64,000 bases of DNA from Esteya vermicola (Eukaryota; Ascomycota; Sordariomycetes; Ophiostomatales; Ophiostomataceae): positions 372,001-436,000 of the forward strand of contig PCDM01000011.1 of the NCBI GenBank assembly GCA_002778215.1. The letters are read 5' to 3'. Below, one piece after another: positions 32,880 through 42,477 of the stretch. Positions within the stretch are counted from its first letter, which is position 1. Every line of letters starts with the position of its first letter. The notes beneath the pieces are model-generated. The model saw nothing but the letters and a program-made list of their open reading frames with translations, was not told the DNA's origin and ran no database searches. A program made the position numbers and the translations under genes.

Positions 32880-33376
32880 AGCATTGTTCTCACCTTCCAT
32901 CACTCCTTCCTATATAGTCAGGCAGCCAAACTGGCAATGTAAACAGACGTAACAAATAGATAGTTCAGATGAATGCCCTTGAAAAATATTTTAGTTCTTC
33001 TCAGAAACAAATTAATATTACATCTGGAGTCATCGATTACAGTGTCATGACGGAATGGAAGGCCCCCTTCAATGAGCACACCAGAACCTGCAGACATTCA
33101 ACGATTTGCCGCCATGGACCATCAGTCTGTAAGCATTACAAGCACTGCAACAATCACCAACATGATGATGCCAACTGTGAGATGGGGGATGGTTTCTGCA
33201 TTAAGTAGGGAACAGCAGAACCTTATCAGCATACGCCAGACTACAGTGACAGCGGCAAACGGAATAGATTCACGGAAAACGGAAATGAATAAATAGCTAG
33301 ACAGAACCAATACATTCACTTCTTTTCACCCGTTGGGCTATTTTTACTGTTCAGAATCTGATACATATATATTTTC

Positions 33377-34790
33377 TCAAAAACGTCGGAGGATATACAC
33401 GAGACCCAGGCCAACGGCACACGACACGCCGATCATGATGGCCTCAATGCCGAACCCCAGACCGTAGCCCACCCTCGCCACCAGCCGCGGACTCCAAAAC
33501 GGCACCGTAAACGACAGCGTCTGCCGCAGCACATTCACCAGCTGGAGGGCCGCCGCCGCCGGCAGCGCTTGTCGCTGGCAGCAGTCGACGCAGTAGGTCT
33601 TGGCCGTCGTCGTCACCAGCTGCAGCCCAAACTTGCCGATGCCAAAGGCGATGCACGGCGCGATCCAGTGGCGCCGTTGCTGCAGCGTCACGCCAAACAG
33701 CAAGACACCCAAAACGGCCAGCACCGCGCCGGGTATGGCCACCACCAGACGCTTCTCCAGACGCGGCTCTCGGCCCTCGGCTGCTGCTGCCGCTGCCGCC
33801 CTCTCCCGGTTCATAACCCAGTCGCAGGCCCGCCCAGCCACCAGCTCGCCCAACAGAATGCCCACCAGCGGTCCGCCGAAAAAGCCCCCCTGACCAATGG
33901 CCCCGAACCCGTACGTCTTGCTCAGCACGAGCGGCAGGATCGTGGCCAGGCCGACCGACGTGATGCCAAACGTAACGGCGTGGGCGGCGCCCACCAGCAG
34001 CACCGTCGGCAGCGAAAAGGCCACCTCAAAGGGCCGCCACAGCGAGCGGGCGACACTGGCGCGGCTCAGGGGCACGAGGCTTGTGGGCGACGAGGTCTCG
34101 GGACAGGAGACAAAGACGCCGATGAACTGGGCTGCCGTGATGATGGCGGGCAGCCACAGGCTCCAGCGCCAGCCGAGAAACTGGACGACGGGGCCGCCAA
34201 TGAGGCCGCCGAGGGGCGCGCCCATGGACACCATCTGCGTCCAGAGACCGCTTTTGCGGGCGAGCTGCTCGGGCAGAAAGAGGTCGACAATGACGACGCC
34301 GGGCACGACGTAGCCGGCCGAGAGGCCAATGGCCTGGAAGATGCGGGCGGCCATGAGGGGGCCGTAGCTGTGGGCATAGCCGCCGCCGAGCGAGCTGGCG
34401 CTGCTGAGGGCGAGGCTGGCGAGCAGGGTGATGCGGCAGCCGCGGGCGTCGAGCAGGATGTTCCACACAAACGGGCCGAGGCCGAGGACGAGGACGTGGA
34501 CGGCGACGAGGTAGGTGGCCGTCTGGGTGCTGGTGTGGAGGTCGCGGCCAATGTAGACGGTGCCGGGGATGAGGACGGCCGAGATGAAGCCGGCACTGGC
34601 GCCAAAGAAGCACATCTGGGCGAGAATGACATGTTTGCGGAGCCAAGACCAGTTCTGAGGGTCAGTTTTGATTCTGTTTTTTTTGTTTTTCTTTTGTTTT
34701 CTCATTCTTTCGTGTTCTTACCTTGACGGAATCAACGTGAAGCGAGCTGGCCTGCTCGGGCAGTGCCCTATCAGTTTCTGGACCACCCAT
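33377..34790 (-). CDS. MFS transporter, DHA1-like (12 TM)
   Basis: Model: complement(join(33377..34654,34722..34790)), 448 aa. Exon 1 encodes a 23-residue polar cytosolic leader (MGGPETDRALPEQ) and joins in phase 0 to NWSWLRKHVILAQMCFF. Twelve hydrophobic segments are visible. The motif A region (D-x-x-G-R-R in classic MFS) reads LLDARGCRITLLA, and motif C-like GAPLGGLIGGPVVQFLGWRW is present in TM5. A basic/Ala-rich central loop (AAAAAAEGREPRLEK) separates the two halves. DHA1 proteins export drugs or move small organic molecules at the plasma membrane; no substrate can be read here. It sits next to the xanthine dioxygenase on the same strand, 385 bp downstream of it. Confidence 0.9.
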
Positions 34791-35175
34791 CTTTGGCAAA
34801 TGACAAGAGATGGAGGAGGAGGAGAGACGAGGAAAATGAGAAAGGGAAAAAAGCAAAAAAAGAGGCGAGGTAGCAAGGAAGCAAGGTCGCAGGAGGGGCA
34901 TGCTGCAGGAAGGAGCATATGCTCCTTCACATGCACCAGTCCACTTTGGAAGGAAGGCTCGTTGGACCTCTCAGCCAATGACGTTGGACAAGGCAGGCAA
35001 CCGCACAACCGCACAGTGCTCTCTCCCTTGACCTGTTGGTTGCAGGAGGAGGCGCAATCCACTCGGTCAGAAAGTACATGCCGTCAATTTTCTCTCTTAT
35101 GGACGCTCTAACCACTACAGAATTCAAAAACATTCCAGCTTACCGCCCGACATCTCCGCCCACCCTCTCAAGCGC
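34791..35175. promoter_or_regulatory. Promoter region of the DHA1 transporter gene
   Basis: 385 bp between the stop of the xanthine dioxygenase gene and the start of the transporter gene, both on the minus strand. The part next to the transporter has a GA-rich + strand (CT-rich leader on the minus strand). No gene or TATA box was seen. Confidence 0.55.
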
Positions 35176-36493
35176 TCAAGCTGCCGCCATGACCTCCAGT
35201 CCCCCTGATCCCTCTGGCCCCTCTGGCATGCGGCTCGCGGCAATGTTGCACTGCCGAAATAGACGCACCTCCTCGGGCGCAAATGCTCCCACCACCGAGT
35301 GGATCAGGCCTCGGTTGTGGAACAGCACAAAATCCCCCGCCAGCCAGTCGTGCGCATACACGTACGCCGGCGCAATGCCCGGCCGCTGCAGCCGATGCAC
35401 AATCTCCCGCACCTCGGCCAGATCGTCCACCACGCTGCCGTCGCCCAGGTGTAGCCGCCGGATCGCGCTCGGGTGCACCTGCAGCGCCAGCTTGCCCGTC
35501 ACCGGGTTGCGCCAGCACAGCGGCAGCACCTGGATCTTGGACGCGTCAATCGGCGGCAGCTCGGCCGCCGACAGCTCGCGGCCCTCCGACACGAGACCGA
35601 GGCCGTCCGAGCGCGACTTGGCGCCGCTCATCCAGATGTATGGGTGCGCCGCATACTCGACGCGGGTCGTCCGCGCAAACGCCTGGTCGGCCGGGCTGAG
35701 GCGCTCGTACATGGCCTCGCCCGACGCAAAGGCCGTCGTGCCCAGCGGCACGTCCAGCTCGTCGCCCGTGCCGTCGTCGTAGCGGCACGTCTGGCGGCGG
35801 CCGCCGGGGACGCGCACGGCCAGCAGGGTGGTCACCACGGGGGGCGCGAGGTCGTAGAGGGCGGCGTCAATGTGCCACCGGTAGAAACGCGTGCAGTCGA
35901 GGTCGTCGGCGTCGGGGATGACGCTCGCGTGGAAGGTGCGGTGGTGGGGATGGCGCAGCTGGATGTTCTGCAGGCCCTCGTAGGCATCGACAAAGCCGTT
36001 GCCAATCACCTGGACCTGCGGCTGATGGGGGATCGTCTTGAGGTCGGGGTGCAGCACCGACTTCTTGGCGTCGAGCGTCTTGCCGTGGCCATACGAGTGG
36101 CCGGCGGTGGGGTCGAAGCGCTGCGTCAGCTCAAACTGCTTCTTGGGCGAGACGTGGCCCTGGTTGGGGAAGACGAGCACGTGACTCCGGAAGAGAGCTT
36201 CGCGGATGACGTCAAAGTCGGCATCTGCCCACTTAGTTAGTGACCTGGCGGAGTAGGGAGGGGTGGGTGCAGAGAAACTTACCGGGAGGTTACCGATTTT
36301 ACGGGTATTCTCCCAAGGTTTGCCTGGCAGACAGACACATGGAATGCAGAAAGACTGAAGAATCTCGTCAAGAGACTCGTCTTCTCTCCTACTTACCCGT
36401 CAGATTCTCAATGTCGACATTCGAGACGACGGCCCCAAAGTCCACCTTGGAGCCGGCAGGAGGAGTGAGAGGTTCAATCTTGATGGAAGACAT
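35176..36493 (-). CDS. xanA: Alpha-ketoglutarate-dependent xanthine dioxygenase (XanA type)
   Basis: Model: complement(join(35176..36224,36397..36493)), 381 aa, the length of Aspergillus XanA (about 370). XanA converts xanthine to uric acid with Fe(II), O2 and 2-oxoglutarate in the cytosol, an alternative to molybdenum xanthine dehydrogenase. The TauD/TfdA fold is clear: the Fe-binding HxD is in RFYRWHIDAALY (about residue 149), the distal His in DFVLFHNRGLIHSVVGAF (about 333), and the 2OG-binding Arg in EVRLFRQCN. Family-specific blocks YGHGKTLDAKKSVLHPDLKT, PHQPQVQVIG and PHPYIWM are present. The N-terminus (MSSIKIEPLTPPAGSKVDFG) matches the XanA type. The intron is 172 nt, long for this window, and contains a possible cassette exon (see findings). 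Substrate assignment to xanthine is by family resemblance. Confidence 0.92.
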
Positions 36494-36771
36494 TGTGTGT
36501 GTGTGTTTGTGCTGGATTGTGTGCGGATTTTTGCGGATTTTCTCGATCTGTCTGAAGAGAAGCTGCGCAGTATTTATGCTTTTCAGCCTTCGGAGACGGC
36601 CGGCTGCAGCGATTACAGGCTTACGAAACCGCATTACTTCATAGCCTTGCTGGCCCACTTAGTCGGGTGGCTCCGATAACCGCTACAGCAGTTATCTACA
36701 AAGTACATGCTTAGTACGCGCACTAGACGAGCTCATAGTGCCTGCCTAATCTATGACGTATTCTCTCGTCT

Positions 36772-39189
36772 TTAGCGATACAGATGTCTCCCATACACGG
36801 TGAACAGACCATCGGCACCAGACAGGTCCTTTTGCATCTTGGCCAAGTGAGGCCCCGCCTCTGTCTGGTCATCCTCCATCAGCCGCTTGCGCTTCTTCGG
36901 CGAGAGCGCATTTCGGGCTTGGCGAGCTGTCTCGAGCGAGATCGAGGCCCTATCAAAGTCGACAATCATGATATTGCCAGACGCGTCCTGCAGGACGTTG
37001 GGTCGGCGAATGTCGGCATGGGCCACACCCAGACGATGCATCTGGCGGACAGCTGCCGTGATCGTCTTGGTCAAGCTCGCTTCCTCCTCCAGGTCCGCAG
37101 GCGTCGCCAGCACCTCGCCGGCATACGAGAGGAGCAGAAAGTAGATGATGCGCACATCAAAGTCGTAAAAGAGGATCTGGTCCAGCTCGCGCAGGTCTAC
37201 CGAGCCCAGGCAGACGGGTACATGGCGGCCCTGCATCGGCTGCAGCCGCTGGTAGACCGCCTCCTCCTTTTGCGCCGCGCACACGTTGCGGCCTGTCACG
37301 CCCTTGGCCACAAACGTGTAGCCGTGCTCGAGCAGCGTGATCTGCAGCAGGGCACCGCAGGAGCCCTCCTTGTTCAGCTTGACCACGCCGTCGTCCAGAC
37401 CGACGGCCAATTGTTTCCGTAGCAGGTCCATCCACTGCGTGTACGAGACGGGATGTTTTTGGCTCGCGGGCTTTCTCGTCTGGGCCATGCTCGGCAGGTG
37501 AAGGGAAGCGTTGGGGCACGTCGGGTCGAGCGACCCATTGTTCACTAGTGACAGCAGACAGGACTGCGTGCAGTATGGCCTCGGCGGGACCCAGTCGTCC
37601 ACTGCGCTATTCTCTAGGGTGCTGCTCTTGTGGCTGGTGGCTGTATCTGACGCGCCCCCCGGACGTCCTTGGCGAGAGACACCTCTTGAGGAAGACGCCG
37701 TTTCTCCGGTGGACTGGCCTCGCAGGTTGGAGTCACCGGTACTCCCCAAGCGTCCTCCACCACTCGCACCTCCACTCGCGCCTCCACTGGGTCCTCCGCT
37801 AGGTCCCCCATCAGGTCCCCTACGAGAGCTAGATTGTCTCGTCCGGACACCCTCTTGCACTTGCTCGCCTGCTTGTCGTAACTGCGGGTTTCTTTTTGAC
37901 TTCTTAATAGGAGGTGGCTCGTATCCAGGGCTGCTCGGAACTCGTCGGTGTTTCTTTCCCTTTGGTGTTGATAGGCCTGCCTTCTCCGCCTCCTCCTCGG
38001 CCTCCCTTTCCAGCCGGAGGATCTCTTCCAAGACTGTTTGAAAATCAACCACCCATTTCTGGCAGGTCCGTGACGCTCGCAAGCGCTCAGAATTGCTGTG
38101 GGCCTGTCCTTGGAAAGCCAGTAGGGTAAATGCCAGCACCTGACAGACGGCGTTGCTGTAGATGGGATCCTTGTCTACCTCGACCTCACGCGACGGGCGA
38201 GCCAGGTGGTACAAGAGCGTTGTCGGCTCGTCCCAGTCAATTTTGAGAAAAACAAACGAGTCTCCGTTGGTCAGGTAGCCGTATTCTAGCCCGGCCTCGA
38301 TCATGTAGTGGTAGGTCTGCGTGATGGCGGCTGTCGTTAGAAGCTCTGCGTAGTGCTGAAACTTTTCCGGGTTCTCTCTGGGAATGGTCGGCTTGTTGAC
38401 GACTTCCTGCACAATGTCCATCTCCCGCAGGCCCTTTTCGAAATGCTCGGTATGGAGTCGGTGTGGAGCTTTGTACTCGATTACGTAGGCTGTCTCTCTC
38501 TGGGCGCCAGCGTTGCGAAAGACGCAGACCTGGTCAGTCTGTAGGCGCGGGTCTCGCTCCGTCTCCACGTCTCTCCCGTCCGTCTCGTCGCGGAGACTGC
38601 TCGTCGCTGTTGTCTGGAAGTACACGCCGTCACGAATCCGGAGGTCGTGCTCGCTCGACGGGTAGTTTTTGAGCTCGGATAGGATAATGCGGACGGGGTC
38701 TTCCACGCAGTTGCTCTCGATGAGAACGAGGGAGGACTCGCCCATGACGTGCCGCGCGTGTGCTCTGTTGCCGATGCCCTGCAGCGTACTGATATTCTCA
38801 AACAGGCGGTCGCCGGGAGGGAGGATGCGGCCGATTCCGTCAATCATGGCAATCTGTGAATCGACAAAGTCCTCCCATGGCGCGAGAAGGCGAGGGCAAT
38901 GCTTCTGCGTTGGATTGGTGACGGGTGTCCTGCTGGTGAGATAGCCGGTAGTCACCAGGACGACTTTGGCCAGCACATCCTCGTGGCAGGACTTTAAGTA
39001 TTCCTCCAAAGTTGTCTTGGCCAGCAGGCGCAGAGCATCGTCTCTCTCGGCCTCGACCTTCTCTAGCTGCGCTTTCAGCCTCTGTACTTCGAGGGCAAGC
39101 TGCCGATCGGTTGGCATGATGGAAGCATTGGATGAAGTTGTCAAAGATTTTAGACGAAAGCAATCATTAGATGACATAAACAAGTACAT
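36772..39189 (-). CDS. Nuclease-like/kinase-like two-domain protein
   Basis: Single exon, 805 aa from 39189; an internal ATG at 39117 (24 codons later, before PTDRQLALEVQ) is an equally good start. Order: a coiled coil (about 30-70); a region with PD-(D/E)xK nuclease-like signals, Asp in TDQVCVF (219), ExK in YVIEYKAPH (E238, K240) and a helix Gln in AAITQTYHYM (291), then TNGDSFVFLKID; a basic, Pro/Ser/Gly-rich linker with KKSKR (possible nuclear signal) and a GGPSGGPSGGASGG repeat; and a C-terminal atypical kinase domain with the VAK lysine (629), HADIRRPNV for HRD (D726) and VDFDRA for DFG (D744). This pairing resembles nuclease+kinase effector-type proteins described in fungi (Crinkler-like class), but I see no LxLFLAK leader. 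Function is unknown; no homologue was confirmed. Confidence 0.8.
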   Translation of the reverse strand: MYLFMSSNDCFRLKSLTTSSNASIMPTDRQLALEVQRLKAQLEKVEAERDDALRLLAKTTLEEYLKSCHEDVLAKVVLVTTGYLTSRTPVTNPTQKHCPRLLAPWEDFVDSQIAMIDGIGRILPPGDRLFENISTLQGIGNRAHARHVMGESSLVLIESNCVEDPVRIILSELKNYPSSEHDLRIRDGVYFQTTATSSLRDETDGRDVETERDPRLQTDQVCVFRNAGAQRETAYVIEYKAPHRLHTEHFEKGLREMDIVQEVVNKPTIPRENPEKFQHYAELLTTAAITQTYHYMIEAGLEYGYLTNGDSFVFLKIDWDEPTTLLYHLARPSREVEVDKDPIYSNAVCQVLAFTLLAFQGQAHSNSERLRASRTCQKWVVDFQTVLEEILRLEREAEEEAEKAGLSTPKGKKHRRVPSSPGYEPPPIKKSKRNPQLRQAGEQVQEGVRTRQSSSRRGPDGGPSGGPSGGASGGASGGGRLGSTGDSNLRGQSTGETASSSRGVSRQGRPGGASDTATSHKSSTLENSAVDDWVPPRPYCTQSCLLSLVNNGSLDPTCPNASLHLPSMAQTRKPASQKHPVSYTQWMDLLRKQLAVGLDDGVVKLNKEGSCGALLQITLLEHGYTFVAKGVTGRNVCAAQKEEAVYQRLQPMQGRHVPVCLGSVDLRELDQILFYDFDVRIIYFLLLSYAGEVLATPADLEEEASLTKTITAAVRQMHRLGVAHADIRRPNVLQDASGNIMIVDFDRASISLETARQARNALSPKKRKRLMEDDQTEAGPHLAKMQKDLSGADGLFTVYGRHLYR

Positions 39190-39530
39190 AGTATTTAATG
39201 CCCAACATCATATCCACACCAGCAGTCTTATTGGTCAGATAAAAGGTGGTTTATATTTTAGGGGAGGCTGCCTAATATACAGTATCCATACAGTATATGT
39301 ACCGTGTACTTATTTAAAGTATTCAAACGTCATAGATTACACAGACCTGAGAATAGGACCTCACTCTCAATGGAGATCATATAGGAGTAACTCTCAGCAG
39401 GCTCCTATTTTCATTCCAAAAGTAATCTGATGTATTCCTCAAAGACTGACTACCCAACGCCATTCCATGCCTTTAGCCCATATGCTTCTACACCTGTCCA
39501 AATCCGCCAGCTGTCCTCTTGGCCGCAAAC
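39190..39530. other. Intergenic, AT-rich
   Basis: 341 bp between the start of the nuclease-like/kinase gene and the stop of TRS85, both on the minus strand. It is AT-rich, with no gene or clear core promoter element beyond several TATA-like stretches (for example ATATAC at about 39275, TTTAAA near 39314). Confidence 0.5.
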
Positions 39531-42134
39531 TCAATATGTGTCATCGTTTTGGTCATCCTCGTCTTCGTCTTCGTCGTCTTCAGTAGTCTCGGCCCGCTCC
39601 GCCCTCTCGGCCGCCGCGGCTGCGGTCGCCAGCACGGGACCACTGAGTCCGTTCTTGAGCTGCTTCTGCAGCTCCGCCATGAAATCACTCGCCGCTGCAT
39701 AGCCGCTGATGCCCTCGTCGCTCTCGAGCATCGAGTACATCTGCCGCGCATCGTTAAGACAGCGCTGCGCCTGGATATACTTGGCCTGCGCCACCCACGT
39801 CTCGGTCGCCAGCAGGCTCCAGAACGCCGACTTGCGCTGCCACCGACCCCACCAAGAGCCGCCCGATGCCGGCCGCGCACCACAGCAGACGGCCATGCGC
39901 TCGCGCAGGAGGGCATCGCCAACGCGGCCGGCCAGGCGGGCCTCGAGCAGGCGCATGCCCCAGCGCACCGACTCGGCCGTGGCCGCGCTGCCGCCCCGCA
40001 GCCGCAGCAGCTCGACGGCCAGGAGGACGCAGCGCAGGGCGCCGTAAGCGCTGCCGCAACGGGTGTGGTAGGAGTAGTAGGCCTGCTCGAGCATGGCGGT
40101 GACGGTCTCGAGCTTGGTGCGGGACGACAGGCTCGGGGGCATGATGAGCAGGGCGAGAGCGCACATCTCGTGGGCGGCGGCCTGGTACTTCCAGGCCTTG
40201 TCGTTGGCAAAGTCGCTGCGCAGGATGTCATAGGTCGACATGGCGAGCTTCCAGTCGCGCAGCATAAAGGCGTAGTCGGCCAGCTTGCGCATGGTGGCCT
40301 CGGACGTCTCGGCGCCGTAGAAGCCCTGCTGCCCGATATAGCTGCCGCTGCTTCCGCTGCCGCCGCCACCGCCGAGGCCACTTGAGAGACTACTGCTGCC
40401 ACCGCTGCTGCTGTTGCCGAACCCGGCCCACCGCTTCGACAGGCTCATGAAGCGGCCGCTGAGGCCCTTGCGCTTTGATGCCACCTGGTCGTTCCACATG
40501 GACACGCTGCGCTCCATCGTCGGCACGACCGACTGCGTGACCATTTCGCGCACAAACGTGCGCACGGCGGTAGCGTCCGACTCAAAGATGTAGCGAGTCA
40601 CGTGATGTTCGTCGTCGTCGTCGGCGTCGCCCTGCTCAAGGCGCTCGTTACGCGCCAGATCGGCGTACTCCTCGGCGGCCGTCATCCAGTCGCTGCGCGG
40701 CAGGGGCACGCTGTCGTCGTCCGACTCGACGCTCTGGGCGCTGCGGATGCGCAGCAGGTGGCAGTGCAGCCCGAGGCTGCGCTTCATCTTTTCAAAGAGG
40801 GCCATGGACTGGACAATGTCGCCCTTGTCTTCGTCGTGTACGAGCACGTAGTAGCGCAGAAAGTCGCCGTCGATCCACGGCGGCAGCTGCCGCTCGCCCT
40901 GGCTGATGTCGCGGTAGAGCTCCTGGAAGGTCTGGATGGGCGACGTGTTGCGCGAGCTAATAGCAATCACGCAAGCCACAGGGTGCGCAAACGTCTCGTG
41001 GCACGCCGCCGGCAGCCCCGACAGCAGCCGCCGCAGGTAGAGCGAGTAGTAGGGCGACGTCGTGTGCAGGTCTGCCGCCTCCAGCGGCTGTGGCTGAGAC
41101 TGGGGCTGCTGGGTCTGTGGCGGCAAGCCGATAAACGACCGCTCGGCAAAGCAGAGATGCTGCTCCACGACGGCCTCCACGAGCGGAATGCGTGATTCTG
41201 TGGCATTGCTCGCCGACCGCCTCTTGTCCGTCTTTTCTGTCTTGTCTTCTGTCTCGGCCTGTGTGGCTGCTCCGCTGTTGCGGCGCATGCCGTTGAAAAA
41301 AGAGGCCGGCGCGGTGGGCGGCGGCTTGGCAGCGCCAAACACCGGCTCGGGCGTCTCAATGTTGGCGCCGAAGCGCACAAAGCGCACGGAAAAGTCGTCC
41401 CGTGCCCGCGACATGCCGTTGGTGCTGTCGCGCACGAGCACCTTTCCCTGCACCTGCTCGCCAAACGGCCGCAGCAGCTCCCACAGCCCGCCCGGAAAGC
41501 CCTTTTCCTCCAACAGATCCTCCGTGTCGCGCGATGGAAAGACGGCCACGTGGGGCACAAACGCCTTGAGCATCAGGTTGAGCGGGTCGCCCGGGTCGTC
41601 GGCGGCGTCGCACTCGAGCAACGATCCGGCAAAGGGGGCTCCGAGTCGCTGAGAGGCCGCCGAGGCCGTGGCTGACGTCGAGAGGGCTCCCGACAGACTA
41701 CCCGTGAGGCTGCTCCTGTTTCCGGCCGCGCTCCCCGGACGGCCGCCCATGACTGTGCTCGAGGCCATGGAAACTGTTCGCGCTGGCGAGCCGAGGCGTC
41801 CGACAGGCGACATGGACCGCGAGCCCGGAGGCGTCAGGGTGGCAGCATAGAGCGAGGCGGCTGTGGGTGTGGGTCGCCGCAGGGGCAGGCTAGCTTCGGA
41901 CTGGGATATCGAGAGACGGGCAACTTGGGAGAGGACGGCGCTGTCCAGCGCCTGGTGAGCAGGGCGGTCCCGACGATCGGGTCGGTCGGGTCGGTCGGGT
42001 CGGTCAGGCCGGCCTGGTCGGTCAGAGTCGTCGACGGACTGGGGACGCTGCTTATTCATCTTCAAGGACGTCGCCGCAGCTGGCAGCGCCTGGATCGACT
42101 CGGTCGGCGGCGCCACATCGTCGAGGTTCGGCAT
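39531..42134 (-). CDS. TRS85: TRAPP III subunit TRS85 (TRAPPC8-like)
   Basis: Single exon, 867 aa from the ATG at 42134. TRS85 defines the TRAPP III GEF complex, which activates Ypt1/Rab1 in autophagy and Golgi traffic. The N-terminus is disordered and carries an RPDRPD repeat (GGTCGGTCGG minisatellite at about 41985-42010). Family blocks are DDPGDPLNLMLKAFVPHVAV, YYSLYLRRLLSGLPAACHET, IQTFQELYRD, PPWIDGDFLRYYVLVHDEDK, and MTQSVVPTMERSVSMWNDQV, ending in helical repeats and an acidic tail. The frame is also open upstream: ATGs at 42356 and 42392 would add 74 or 86 residues, but that stretch is CT-rich, and I favour the shorter form. Both ends of the internal Gly/Ser insert (SSGLGGGGGSGSSG) keep the frame. 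Confidence 0.88.
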   Translation of the reverse strand: MPNLDDVAPPTESIQALPAAATSLKMNKQRPQSVDDSDRPGRPDRPDRPDRPDRRDRPAHQALDSAVLSQVARLSISQSEASLPLRRPTPTAASLYAATLTPPGSRSMSPVGRLGSPARTVSMASSTVMGGRPGSAAGNRSSLTGSLSGALSTSATASAASQRLGAPFAGSLLECDAADDPGDPLNLMLKAFVPHVAVFPSRDTEDLLEEKGFPGGLWELLRPFGEQVQGKVLVRDSTNGMSRARDDFSVRFVRFGANIETPEPVFGAAKPPPTAPASFFNGMRRNSGAATQAETEDKTEKTDKRRSASNATESRIPLVEAVVEQHLCFAERSFIGLPPQTQQPQSQPQPLEAADLHTTSPYYSLYLRRLLSGLPAACHETFAHPVACVIAISSRNTSPIQTFQELYRDISQGERQLPPWIDGDFLRYYVLVHDEDKGDIVQSMALFEKMKRSLGLHCHLLRIRSAQSVESDDDSVPLPRSDWMTAAEEYADLARNERLEQGDADDDDEHHVTRYIFESDATAVRTFVREMVTQSVVPTMERSVSMWNDQVASKRKGLSGRFMSLSKRWAGFGNSSSGGSSSLSSGLGGGGGSGSSGSYIGQQGFYGAETSEATMRKLADYAFMLRDWKLAMSTYDILRSDFANDKAWKYQAAAHEMCALALLIMPPSLSSRTKLETVTAMLEQAYYSYHTRCGSAYGALRCVLLAVELLRLRGGSAATAESVRWGMRLLEARLAGRVGDALLRERMAVCCGARPASGGSWWGRWQRKSAFWSLLATETWVAQAKYIQAQRCLNDARQMYSMLESDEGISGYAAASDFMAELQKQLKNGLSGPVLATAAAAAERAERAETTEDDEDEDEDDQNDDTY

Positions 42135-42477
42135 CAAGATTCGTGGAGCAAGAGTCGAAAAAAGTCGAGGAAAGTCGAGGGGGGTCGGGAGGGAAAAAAA
42201 GGGCGGCAATGGCAGGGAATGAAGAAGCGGCTCAAAAAAGTCGTCTCGCCCGTCACCGCAAATGACACGCAGCGAGTCTACTAGTTCCGGCGCAGGAGAG
42301 GGGCGGGACGAGAGATGAAGGGGAGAGAAGAGAGAGGAAGCCAATGTTCGAGCCATCCGTTTGGCTGGCCAGAAATCCAATATCTTTGTCATACGGTCAC
42401 GTGATGTATATCCTTGCGATAACGGCCGAGTCTTCACTCGTATTCTTTTCCACTTTTTCTACCTACAAGCTTCCTCT
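42135..42477. promoter_or_regulatory. Upstream region of TRS85
   Basis: 343 bp with an open frame in phase with TRS85 as far as 42437. Pyrimidine-rich sequence on the minus strand (42160-42345) looks like a leader. TCACGTGA sits at 42397-42404. The end of the Zn2Cys6 gene is at 42478. Confidence 0.5.

Larger units (their letters stand above)
32678..33376. other. AT-rich intergenic region with repeats
   Basis: 699 bp between FunK1 (5' side) and the MFS gene (3' side), clearly more AT-rich than its surroundings. It carries a perfect 7-bp inverted repeat and a 16-bp tandem repeat (listed separately). No open frame here looks coding. It could be a decayed repeat or an insertion scar, but I see no terminal repeats or target-site duplication. 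Confidence 0.55.

Noticed and set aside
33569..34726. + strand frame of 385 codons opposite the DHA1 transporter
   Set aside because: Antisense shadow rich in Gly/Ala/His/Arg with no motif.
36772..39189. Crinkler identity for the nuclease-like/kinase protein
   Set aside because: No N-terminal LxLFLAK-type motif or signal peptide is visible; only the domain combination resembles that class, so I do not call it a Crinkler.
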